Assembly: GCF_963924675.1 (NCBI RefSeq)
Contig: NC_089221.1
Location: 135,450,263 to 135,514,262, forward strand
Direction of reading: 5' to 3'
Length of the DNA: 64,000 bases
Source: Phocoena phocoena
Lineage: Eukaryota; Chordata; Mammalia; Artiodactyla; Phocoenidae
The stretch's first letter is position 1. Each line of letters opens with the position of its first letter. This document shows positions 47,464 to 58,522 of this stretch, piece after piece. Below the pieces are notes generated by a model, which had not been told where the DNA came from, made no database searches, and worked only from the letters and a program-made list of their open reading frames with translations. The position numbers and the translations under genes were made by a program.

Positions 47464-49170
47464 AGAAAAAACGCATATGCCCATTTTGGCCAACTGCATC
47501 ATTGCCAACATGCTGCCTCTTTTCCTAGGCTTTAAATGCAATTCCTGTCTACCCCCTGAAATCGTTTTCCTGAAATTCTGCCCCACTTTCAAGTCCTCTT
47601 CGGAGACTTACTTCAATATATTTTTGGACAACAGCTGTCAGTTATAACTCTGCAGTTTTGTGAAGTACAGTGCCCCTGAGCTCATTTCTTCAACTCGCAG
47701 TCTTGTGAGCTGGCCTCAAAACCGCAGGATTGCTTCAGACCCTAATCTGGTTCCCGCAGGGCACCCTGAGCCTTTGGTTACTTCCTCTTCCTGGTGGGAA
47801 ATGAGCGTTCAATTTGCCCGTGCAGACACCTACAACTAGACTCTCATTGGTTCTCCCTCTTCCTGTTCATGTTGCGCAGAAATTGCAAACTGTGCCAAAC
47901 AGGAGGTTAAAGGCACTGACTCTCCAAGTGGGGAGAGTGTTAGTAAAGCATCTGGAATGGTGAACACGAGTACCAGGGTACAAATACTCAGATGCATTTT
48001 AAAACGTTTCCCAATCACACGGTGGACCATACTCTGGGTTTCCCATGCATGTTTTAACTGAAGGAAGAATTCCTTGTACCTGGAGAGTTGGGAACTATGG
48101 AATGTGTACCATGCAGTATGACATAATAGGTTCTGCATTTGCTCACCGAACCTCATCAATGTTATCAGCCCGAAGTGTCCAGCCTTATGTCTCACCCAGC
48201 TCTGGGTGTAGATGTGGTAAATCCAGGTTGCATCACAAGCCCTGAGTGAATTATTTAAGAATTGCTCTCTGTTTCACTGTCATTGTGTTTTGTTTTCGAA
48301 ATTTATTTTGATAATGAGATTTATCGGATTTTCACTGCTACGTTTATGCCACTGTACACACGCTTGATTCTCTTATGGAGACATATAAATCCATGGGTTT
48401 TAAGATTCTTCCTAGTCAGGTATATTCCTAGGCGTTGAATATGGGGTGTTGAGTCCATTTCTTTGAGCAAGGGGTAGGTCTTGTCTATTACTTATTTAGC
48501 TTATGGAACGGTATCTGTACTAATTTCAATCTCTGGTTTTATGCGGCACCCCAACTCACCTTTCCCCATAAGCAAGCGCAAGTTGTTTTTCTAAATTTGA
48601 GACCCTGGTCTCTATTGTAATTCAGTTCATGTGTAGTCAAGTTTACATCCCATGTATTAGTGATATCTTATGATGTTTCTTTTTCTGTGTGACTTATTTC
48701 ACGTAGAATCACCGTACCTGAATCCACTCACTATTCTGCTACGGGCCTGATGACATAGATTTCATTGCTGAGTGATATTCCATTGTACGTACGTACCACA
48801 ACTTCTTTATCCATCTTTCGCTTTCTGGGATATTTAACTTGTACCATAGACGAGGTTTTTGTAAACAGAGCCGTCCCAAACCTTGGGGTGGCTGTGTGTT
48901 TTTGATTTTAATTTCCCTAAGCTATAGGACCATAAGTGGAAGTGCCATAGGCTGTGTTGCTTCGTTTCTTACGTGTTTCAGGAAACACCATACACTTCTC
49001 CAGAGTGGCTGTTGGCAATTTACATCCCGCCCATCAGCATAACAGGGCTCCCTGTTCTCCATGGCCTGTCCTGTCTTTCTGGATTTTACAATTTTTTCAG
49101 ATGGCCCAATTGACCGGGGGGCAGCGAGACTTCATTGTAGTGCAGATTTCCTTTACAGGCTTGCTTGGTT

Positions 49171-49236
49171 GGCCAAAAAGGGCGTATGCGTTTTTTCCAG
49201 AATATATTCAGGAAAAAACGCATACGCCCTTTTTGC
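49171..49236. repeat. Mariner-like palindrome, nearly perfect
   Basis: Arms ggccaaaaagggcgtatgcg and cgcatacgccctttttgcc around ccagaatatattcagg, with one central and one terminal mismatch. Confidence 0.9.
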
Positions 49237-50915
49237 CGAAGTGCATCATTGTCGACGTTCTGCCTCTTTTCCTATGCTTTAAGTGCAATTCCTGTCTACT
49301 CCCTGAAATCGTTTTCCTAAAATTCTGCCCCGCTTTCAATTCCTCTTCGCCGGCATACTTCAATATATTTTTGGACGATAGCTGTCTTTTATCATTTTTA
49401 AGGTTTGTGAATTACAGTGCCCCTCAACTCCTTTCTTCAACTCGCTTTCTTGTGAGCTGGGCATGAAGCCGCAGAATTGCTTCAAGCCCTAATCTGGTTC
49501 CGGCAGGGCACGCTGAGCCTTGGTTAATTCCTCTTCCTGGTGGGAAATGAGCGTTACATTTACCCGTGCATACACCTACAGCTAGTCTCTCATTGGTTTT
49601 CCCTATTGCTGTCCATCTTGCGGAGAAATTGCAAACTTTGCCAAATAGGAGGTTAAAGGCAGTGACTCTCCAAGTTGGGAGAGTGTTAGTAAAGCGTCTG
49701 GAATGGTGAAACCGAGTACCAGGGTACGAAAACTGAGATGCATGGAAAAACGTTTCCCAATCACTCAGTGGACCATACTCTGGGTTTCCCATGCATGTTT
49801 TAGCTGAAGAAAGAATCCCTTAAACCTGGAGAGTTGGAACCCATGGAATGGGTATCATGCAGTATGACTTCAAAAGGTCTGCATTTGCTCACGGAACCTG
49901 GCCAATGCTATCATCCTCAAGTGTCCAGCCTTATGTGGCACCCAGCTCTGGGTGTAGATGTGTTAAATCCAGGTTGCATCACAAGCCCTGAGTGGATGAT
50001 TTAAGAATTGCTCTCTATTTCACTGTTACTGTGTTTTGCTTTTGAAGTTCATTTTGATAATTGGATTTACCGGATTTTCACTGCTGTGTTTATGCCACTG
50101 TACACACGCTTGATTCTCTTACGGAGACATATAAATCCATGGGTTTTACGATTCTTACTAGTCAGGTATATTCCTAGGCGTTGAATATGGGGTGTTCAGT
50201 CCATTTCCTTGAGAAAGGAGTAGGTCTTGTCTATTACATATTTGGCTTATGGAACGGTATCTGTGCTAATTTCAATTTCTGGTTTTATGCAGCAACGCAA
50301 CTCACCTTTCCCCATAAACTAGCATAATTTGTTTTCTAAATTTGAGACCCTGTTCTGTTTTATAATTCCGTTCATGTGTAGCCAAGTATACATCCCGTGT
50401 ATTAGTGATATCTTACGATGTTCCTTTTTCTGTGTGACTTATTTCACGTACAGTCATCATACCGGAATCCACTCGGTATGCCGCTATGTGCCTGATGACA
50501 TAGATTTCATTTCTGAGTGATATTCCAGTGTACGTACGTACCACAACGTCTCTATCCATTTTTCACTTTCTGGGATATTTATCTTTTACCGTCGACGAAG
50601 TTCTTGTAAACAGAGCCATCCGAAACTTTGCGGTAGATGTGTGTTTTTGAATTTAATATCCCGAAGCTATAGGACCATAAGTGGAAGTGCCATAGGCTGT
50701 TCTGCTTTATTAATTACGTGTTTCAGGAAATACCATACACTTCTCCAGAGTGGTTGTTGGCAATTTACATCCCGCCCATCAGCATAACATGGCTCCCTGT
50801 TCTCCATGGCCTGTCCTGCCTTTCTGAATTTTACACTTTTTTCAGATGGCCCTTTTGACCGGGGGGCAGTGAGACTTCATTGTAGTGCAGATTTATTTTA
50901 CATGCTTGCTTGGTT

Positions 50916-50983
50916 GGCCAAAAAGGGCGTATGCGTTTTTTCCTGAATATATTCAGGAAAAAACGCATACGCCCTTTTTGGCC
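50916..50983. repeat. Mariner-like palindrome, perfect 68 bp
   Basis: Perfect inverted arms from ggccaaaaag to ctttttggcc around cctgaatatattcagg, with ordinary, different flanks on each side (gcttgcttggtt; gaatgcatcattgtcg). This is the intact form of the element, also seen at the inversion junction. Confidence 0.95.
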
Positions 50984-52652
50984 GAATGCATCATTGTCGA
51001 CGTTCTGCCTCTTTTCCTATGCTTTAAGTGCAATTCCAGTCTACCCCCTGAAATCGTTTTCCTGAAATTCTGCCCCGCTTTCAAGTCCTCTTCCCAGGCT
51101 TACTTCAATATATTTCTGGACGATAGCTGTCATTTACAACTCTGCAGGTTTGTATATTACAGTGTCCCTGAGCTCCTTTCTTCAACTCGCTTTCTTGTGA
51201 GCTAGCCGCAAAGCCGCAGGATTGCTTCAGGCCCTAATCTGGTTCCGGCAGGCACGCTGAGCCTTTGGTTAATTCTTCTTCCTGGTGGGAAATGTGCGTT
51301 CCATTTGCCCGTGCAGACACCTACAGCTAGTCTCTCATTGGTTCTCCCTATTCCTGTTCATCTTGCGCAGAAATTGCAAACTGTGCCAAACAGGAGGTTA
51401 AAGGCACTGACTCTCCAAGTGGGGAGAGTGTTAGTAAAGCGTCTGGAATGGTGAACCCGAATACCAGGGAATGAAAACTGAGATGCATTTCAAAACGTTT
51501 CTCAATCACATGGTGGACCATACTCTGTGTTCCCCATGTATGTTTTAGTTGAAGGAAGATTCCCTTAAACCTGGAGAGTTGGGACCCCTGGAATGAGTAC
51601 CATGCAGTATGACTTCAAAGGGTCTGCATTTGCTCACCAATCCTCACCAATGCTATCAGCCCGAAGTGTCCAGCCCTATGTCTCACCCAGCTCTGGGTGT
51701 AGATGTGGTAAATCCAGGTTGCATCACAAGCCCTGAGTGAATTATTTAAGAATTGCTGTCTATTTCACTGTCATTTTGTTTTGTGTTTAATATTTATTTT
51801 GGTAATGGGATTTATCGGATTTTCACTGCTGCGTTTTTGCCGCTGTACACATGCTTGATTCTCTTCTGGAGACATATAAATACATGGGTTTTAAGATTCT
51901 TACCAGTCAGGTATATTCCTAAGTGTTGAATTTGTGGTGTTGAGTCCACTTCGTTGAGCAAGGAGTAGGTCTTTTCTATTACATATTTGGCTTTTGGAAC
52001 GGTATCTGTGCTAATTTCAATCTCTGGTTTTATGCGGCACCCCAACTCACCTTCCCCCATAAGCAAGCATAAGTTGGTTTTCTTAATTTGAGATCCTGTT
52101 CTGTTTTGTAATTCAGTGCATGTGTAGCCAATTTTACATTCCATGTATTAGTGATATCTTATGTGTTTTTCTTTTAGTATTTTGTGACTTTTTATGATCA
52201 TACTTAACTCCTCTGGAGTTGTTACAAATGGCAATGTTTCATTGATTTCCGGGCTGAGTAATATTCCACTCTACCTAAGTACCTCATCTCTATCCATTTT
52301 TTCCCTCCAGAGACATTTATGTTATATCCTAGTCGAGGATCTTGTAAACAGAGAGGCGGTAAACTTTGGCGTGCCTGTGTCCTCTCGATTTTTGTTTTTC
52401 CTAAGGTATATGTCCATGAGTGCAAGTGCCCTGTGCTCTGTAGCTCATTTTTTAGATGCTTTAGTAAACACAATACACTTCTCCAGAGTGACTGTTGGTA
52501 ACATACATTTCCACTATAAGCCTCACAGGGCTCCATTTTCTCCTTGCCCTGTCCTGCATTTCTGGTGTTTACACTTTGTGAGGACGGCTCTTCTGACTGA
52601 TGCGAAGTGATATCTTTTGTAGTATTGATTTCCAGTGCCCACCTGTTTGGTT

Positions 52653-52720
52653 GGCTAAAAAAGTGTATGCCCTTTTCTTGAATATATACAGAAAAAAACG
52701 CATACACCCTTTTTTGGCCA
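52653..52720. repeat. Mariner-like palindrome, degenerate
   Basis: Arms ggctaaaaaagtgtatgccc and cgcatacaccctttttttgg-like sequence around cttgaatatatacag. Partner of 33333-33399. Confidence 0.8.
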
Positions 52721-53197
52721 ACTGCAATGTTGGCAATGTTCAGCCCCTTTTCTTGTGCTTAATGGCGAGTCCTTTCTACCTCTTCCAATCCCTTTCCTGC
52801 CATTCTCCCTTGCTTACAAGTCCTTTTCTGTGACTTTCCTCAAGACATTTTTCAGTGATAGATATTTTCAACTCTGCAGTTTCGTGAATTTTAGTGCCCC
52901 TGAGTTCCGTTTTTCAACTTGTGTTTGTGGGAACTGGCCACAAAGCAGCGGGATTTCCTCAAGCCCTATTCTGTTTCCATGGGCAACCCAAGCCTTTGGT
53001 CAATTCGTCTTCCTGATTGGAAATTAGAGTGACAAGTGCCTGTCTGAACACCTAGGACTTGTCTCTCATTGTTCCTCCTCCTTCCGATTCATCCTCTGGA
53101 CAAATTCCAAACTGTGCACAACAGGATGTTGACAGTGCTGACATCTCCAAGTGGGGAGACTGTTAGTAAAGACTCTGGAGGGGTGAACCCGAGCACC

Positions 53198-53213
53198 AGG
53201 AGATGAGGAGATG
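53198..53213. repeat. (aggagatg)2 short tandem repeat
   Basis: Two units at the site that has four in copy 1 (33878-33909). Confidence 0.95.
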
Positions 53214-53310
53214 AGATGCCTTTTCCAAACTCTTCCCGATCAGACGGTATACCATCCTCTGGGTGTGACAGGCATGTTTTAGCTGTAGGAAGGGTCCCAT
53301 TCATGTGAGG

Positions 53311-53540
53311 AGAACACCAGGGCTTTTTCAAAATCAGTGTCTCTCCGCAACCCAAACTGGGGAATTTTTTAAGCTACGGCTACACATATGTTCATTAAGG
53401 GCCTTGGGAAGTAGGCACAGTCCAACCTTTAGATGATTGAAGTCTTCAGGGTCAGAAACACTCACCACCGGCTTCCCTTAGGTTCGATTTTAACTGTCAT
53501 TGATAGATGATGTCAATAAAAATATCTATTCTTTTTCAGA
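53311..53540. other. Unassigned start of the foreign insert, copy 2
   Basis: Matches 34006-34231. Nothing recognisable. Confidence 0.4.
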
Positions 53541-53700
53541 TTATGTCCCCTTATAGGTTATTGCAAAATATTGAGTGTAGTTCCCTGTGCTATACAGTAG
53601 TTCCTTGTTGATGATCGATTTTATACATAGCAGTGTGTATGTGTTAATCCCAAACTGTTAATTTATCCCTCCTCCCACCTTTCCCCTTTGGTAATAATAA
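53541..53700 (-). mobile_element. L1 3' UTR fragment (reverse), copy 2
   Basis: Same as 34232-34395, with the ctatacagtagttccttgtt segment near 53590. Confidence 0.75.
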
Positions 53701-55249
53701 ATTATAGATTTTAAACGTCTCAGAAATGGTGGAGCTGAAAGAGAGGTATCATTTTCAATGGAAAAGCATTTAAAACAAGTTTGAAGCTTTAACCAAAATT
53801 ATTAGATGTACATCCTTGGAAAGAAATCACTTCGTTTCTATAATATTGACCTGACAAATAAAACAAACCTTTTCTCTGAACTTGCTTATAATAAAGTGAT
53901 GGAAATATCAAATGGAAGTGTTAGAAACATCTTATTTTACCCGAGCCTTATACACTGTTCTATGTGAATTACAGTATGGCTCACACATCTGTTCATTGAA
54001 GTTACGATGTTCTCAATTTCTGTTACTGATCCTCCAGAGTGGACCGCAACAAGTGTCCCCCTGCCCAGTGTCACTAGAGCCAACAGATTGAGACTGAGTT
54101 TGGTTCAGATGCAAAGGAAACTTTATATTTTGATCAGAGAATGGAGAGGTGAGAGCATTTGCTACCCTGTGGGCTGTGGGCTGTTGGCTGTGGCTGGGCT
54201 GCTGTGTAGAGATCCTGTCAGAGTCAGTGGGAGGGAAGCGGTGGAACTCTCGAGGGTCCGGTTGGCTGCAGCTCAAGCTCTCTATATCGCGGAGTCTGCA
54301 CTGGGCCCCAGGAGCTGATGTGACGACCCAGCCATTCTGCACTAGGAAATCTGGTCTGAAGTGCCGGGTATGGAACCTCTGCATGCGGGACCCTAGGAGC
54401 ACGTGAAATTAGACAAAGCACAAAGGATAAAAATGGTTAGACTTTATTTTATTGCCCAGATTCTATTTTTATGTCCCAGGGATTTTTACTGGGTTTTGCC
54501 TGGGACAAAGCCCTCTTCCGCCTTTTGTCCCGTCCCTCATTCTTGGAGTGCTGAGGGTGCAGACCCTTCTTCTGTAACTGCTGAGTGCTGAGTTAGGAGC
54601 CCTCATACCAGGGGGCCAGGGTCAGAACTTCTGCCCAGCAACCTCCAGGTGACGTTGATTGTCCCCAGGTCTCCTGCCTCCATGCTCGTCCGCCTGAGCA
54701 CCAGCATTGGAAGTGTTATAGATTCTAATGACCTTTAAGGGTCCACGAAGGAGATGTGCAGTGACGCTGTGAGGTCCAGTTTCACCCTGCCCCACATTTG
54801 TTGGGCCACCTTAGGCTGACCGTTTCTGCCAGCCTAGATGCTCTGACCAGTAGTCTGCGCTCTCTTCAATTAGGCCCCTGAATTAACGTAAATACAGCAC
54901 CAGGTGTCAGGACCCTGCCCGCTCAACTCCCAGACAGTCCAGGGTCAGTGGTGATGAAGGACCCTGATGGCCACTGAGTCAACAGCCTTTTGAAGTAAAC
55001 AGGAGTCCAGCCGGTCTTATTGGCCACCATCATCACGGTGTCTGTAGTCTTTTCTATGGTGACAGCGTGATATACGGTTCCCCCGCCAAGATTATTAGCT
55101 CCCCTCTGGGTGCAGTAAGTCCTACAAGCAGTAGTCTACTCTTTTGGGACACACTCTTGTTGTTTTATGAGAGGAACTCCAGGTCAAATGATTGTCACAC
55201 GAGTTGTGATGGTGCCCCGTTGCTCCCGGTTATCTCTCTGGAGGTTGGA
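53701..55249. other. Unassigned part of the retroviral insert, copy 2
   Basis: Matches 34396-35929. The 165-codon plus-strand frame of copy 1 is interrupted here, and a direct duplication of ggctgtggctg-like sequence near 54180 is new. No LTR, integrase or env recognised. Confidence 0.4.
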
Positions 55250-56287
55250 ATTGGAGGGCCTCCTCACTCGAGGTCAGTGTGCCCACGGAGCAAACCCTGC
55301 AAATTCAGGGCATGGTTGGGGGTTAGGATCACCACGTGGGGTCCTTTTCCCTTAGGAGGTAGGTGGCCTTTTGGGCTGCTGATTTCCAGGTTTTTAGATA
55401 CCGCCAGTATCTTGGCCAGATGTGGCGGTGGGCCAAGCCCCTTGGTGACTGTAGTTTATCCTACCTGGATGGCATTCTTGCATTGTTCCATTTCAAGTGG
55501 TCCCAGTTTTTACACTAATACTCCAATGGCGATTCACCTTTCACCGGGTATGTAAAGGTCAAAGGGTTTAGCTAAATTAGAGAGTTCCAGGGCAAGGGTC
55601 TGAATTGACTGCTCTTTCCATTCTTGAAAGGCCACTTCTGGATTCTCTTCAAAAGGATCATCATCTTTTCCTTTCAGTGTTTCATATAGAGGCCCAGCTA
55701 GTAGACTGTAGTTAGGGATCCAGAAGCAGCAAACCCTGGCCTCCCCAGGAACCCCTAAGCTGTCTTCTAGTTTTAGAAAGGGGTAAGGCTGTAAATTGTT
55801 TCTTCCCTTTCCTGAGATGGGCTTCTCCAACCTTCTGTGAGAATGAAGCCCAGGCAGGTCACTGTAGTCTGTGCTATCTGATCTTCTTCTTGGACAACTT
55901 CTATCCTTTATTGGCTTGGTAGTTCAGAGGCCTCCTTAGTAGGGCTGGCGATCAGAATGTCGTCTGCATATTGAAGGAGTGTTTCCTTTTCCAGAGGTAG
56001 AACTTTTAGGTCTTTAGCTGAGCTTTCCCCAAAGATGGTGTGGGAATTTTTGAACCCTTGGTGCAAGATGGCCCGGAAGTATTGTTTTAGTTGTATGTTG
56101 AGTCCTGCCACTGACAAGCCAAAATGTCTTGTGACTCTGGGACTAATGGAATACAGAAGAAGGCATCATTGAAGACTAATACAGAATACCAAGTCCTGGT
56201 GGTTGGTAAAATGACCAGCAGGGTGTAGGATTTATGAACTACTGGAGGTATATCCTCGGTGGCTTCACTGACTCTCCTTACATCATT
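55250..56287 (-). pseudogene. Endogenous retrovirus pol remnant, class I (gammaretrovirus-like), copy 2
   Basis: The duplicate of 35930-36964 at an offset of 19320, with the same frame changes and stops. YADD is kept at 55959-55970, but the LPQG motif has changed to LHQG, so a residue conserved for dNTP-site geometry in this family is lost. AKPFDLYIPG and the GVL-QKLGP-type block are present. Not functional. Because damage is shared with copy 1, both descend from one already broken insertion that was amplified with the satellite. Confidence 0.85.
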
Positions 56288-56295
56288 GACCAGGA

Positions 56296-56502
56296 CTCCA
56301 GCAGCCCATGGAGCTCTCGAGGTCAGGCCAATCACAGGATATGGAGCTCACCCGAGCAGGTACCACACCCACACCCCAGCCCACGGGGCTCTCGTGGTCA
56401 GGCCCCTCCCAGGACATGGGGTTCCCTGGGCAGGTCCCCTGCAGCCCATGGGGCTCTCATGGTCAGGCCCCTCCCAGGATACAGAGCTACCCTTGCAGGT
56501 AC
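56296..56502. repeat. 65-bp tandem repeat, three units
   Basis: Units 56296-56362, 56363-56436 and 56437-56502. The middle unit is extra relative to copy 1 and has an acacccacacccc insertion at its start. Confidence 0.8.
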
Positions 56503-56950
56503 CGTGGCAGGGCTGGGCACACAGGAACCGTGCACATAGCCTTCATTGCAGAGCACTCCCAGCTCACCTGTCGCTCAGATCTGACACAGAGCACCTCAGA
56601 GCAGGACTTGAACTAACAAACAGCAGCTCCAACAGGTCTGTGACCCTGGGCATCACTCTGTGCGGCCTCTCTCCACCTGGTCTTCCAGAGACTTCCACAG
56701 CACCTGGGGCACCAGGCCTCTGTCTCCACCCACCACCGATCCCTCCTCTCCCTGACTCCTGGGTTCGTTTCATTAGGAGAGGGTTTTCTTGAAGTCGTCT
56801 CCCACTCACGGGCCAGATAATATGATTAGAAAACAAGCCAGAGCTGCAGCCCCTTGTCTATCCTGACTCTCAGGAGCCCACACCTGTTCCTTGGGCCTGG
56901 CCGATTCAGCAAGTTCCATTTTCTGCAACTGTGAGCCCCTGAGGGGTGAT
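56503..56950. other. Unassigned GC-rich sequence, copy 2
   Basis: Matches 37113-37550. Overlapping frames on both strands but no recognisable domain. Confidence 0.4.
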
Positions 56951-56951
56951 T

Positions 56952-57026
56952 ATTGGCTGGCCTGGGAAGCCTGACCTTGCCGGCCAGCCCTCCCCAGGTG
57001 TGCCTGGGTTCAGATCAATATAAATA
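56952..57026 (+). promoter_or_regulatory. Promoter-like element, copy 2: inverted CCAAT and TATAAATA
   Basis: attgg at 56952-56956 and a consensus tataaata at 57019-57026. Retained from, or sharper than, copy 1. Confidence 0.35.
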
Positions 57027-57049
57027 CCGCCCCAGGCAGCAAGAGCCCC

Positions 57050-57255
57050 TGCAGCTTTGCCTGACGCCATTTTCTCCGCCCTGTCAGCAGTCTCCGGGCT
57101 GGGCTGGTGGGCGGGAGCGAGAGGCCACGGCTTTGTGGGTGGCCCAGTGTGAGTGGGGCTCTGCTGGACTTTCTGCAGCAGTTGCCAAGATGCCACCTGC
57201 TAAAGAAGAGGATGTGTCACCCATAGATGCCGCTGGAATTTCTCTCTGGGCAGAG
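57050..57255 (+). other. First-exon-like segment, copy 2
   Basis: ATG at 57190 (gccaagATGc, a good initiation context), exactly 22 codons beginning MPPAKEEDVSPI, and gtgagg donor at 57256. Length and frame match copy 1 although Ser2, Pro13 and other residues differ. Product unknown, no second exon seen. Confidence 0.3.
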
Positions 57256-57820
57256 GTGAGGAAGGAAGAAAGCAGTGGGGGCCGTCACAGCAGGGGTATC
57301 TCAGGCAGGGAAATGGAAAGCTTCCAGAAGAGCACCCAGGGCCAGGACCATCCTGGCTGACCTGCAGGCACCAAGTTGGCTGGCATGCTGTCACTCATGT
57401 CGTTCCATAGCCCTTCCTCTAGGCTTTCAAGTCCTTGTACATATTCAGGTGTTTTACCTGGGAAGGGTGGGAACATTTCAGCAGCAGCTGGCCTGGGGCT
57501 CAGCCCACGTTTACTCACAGATGCCTTGGCAGGATCCCCTAGCTTTGCAATGAGGACACTTGTTGCGTCGGGCCTGCTAGCTGAATGGGAGATGATTCCC
57601 CACCACTGACCAACTTCAAAACTGTTTACAACTGGAACAAGTGCTCTGATACTATTTTTCTCTGTGTAACTGGTGGGTTCTGTTTTCCTTTTTCTTTTTT
57701 TCGTTTTTGGTTCAAGGTAGATTTTATTCCTCTCTTCTGTATTTACAGATATATGCACAGAAATAATTTATTCATATAAATACATGTATGTGAAGGGCAG
57801 AATATTTTTTCTGTTTTCCT
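57256..57820. other. Unassigned sequence between exon-like segment and L1, copy 2
   Basis: Matches 37861-38419; T-rich from about 57680. No supported gene. Confidence 0.4.
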
Positions 57821-58522
57821 TTTTTAATTTTATTTTATTTTTTATACAGCAGGTTCTTACTGGTTATCTATTTTATACATTTAAATGTATACATGCCAAT
57901 CCCAATCTCTCAACTCCTCCCACCTCAACCCCCCAACAGCTTTCCCCCCTTGGTGTCCATGCATTTGTTGTCTACATCTGTTGCTCTATTTCTGCCTTGC
58001 AAAACGGTTCATCTGTACAATTTTTTTACGTTCCACATCTATGCATTAATATTCAAGATTTGTTTTGTTTTTCTCTTTCTGACTTACCTCACTCTGTATG
58101 ACCGTCTCTAGATCCATCAGCGTCTCTACAAATGACCCAATTTCATTCCTTTTTATGGCTTAGTAATATTCCATTTTATATATGTACCACTCTTTATGCA
58201 TTCGTCTGTCTGTGGGCATTTAGGTTGCTTCCATTACCTGGATGTTGTAAATAGTGATGCAATGAACATTGTGGTGAATGTCTCTCTTTGATTTATGGTT
58301 TTGTTTGGCTATATGCCCAGTAGTGGGATTGCTGTATCATATGGTAATTCTATCGTTAGTTTTATAAGAAACTCCATAATGTTCTCCACAGTGACTGTAT
58401 CAATTTACATTCCCAACAGTAGTGGAAGAGTGTTCCTTATCTCCACACTCTCTCCAGCATTTGTTGTTTCTAGATTTTCTGATGATGCCCATTCTAACAG
58501 GTGTGAAGTGATACACCATGGA
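57821..58522 (-). mobile_element. L1 LINE 3' end fragment (reverse), copy 2
   Basis: Same insertion as 38420-39141, with identical endpoints: T-rich tail on the left and satellite resuming after gatacaccatgga on the right. Confidence 0.9.

Larger units (their letters stand above)
47464..53310 (-). repeat. L1-derived satellite array, about 1.75-kb monomers (second block)
   Basis: Begins inside the palindrome (gaaaaaacgcatatgccc at 47465, right half only). Palindromes at about 49205, 50950 and 52687 give monomers of about 1750 and 1737 bp. Better conserved between neighbours than the first block, suggesting more recent amplification. The last monomer is interrupted at about 53310 by copy 2 of the retroviral insert. 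Confidence 0.85.
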
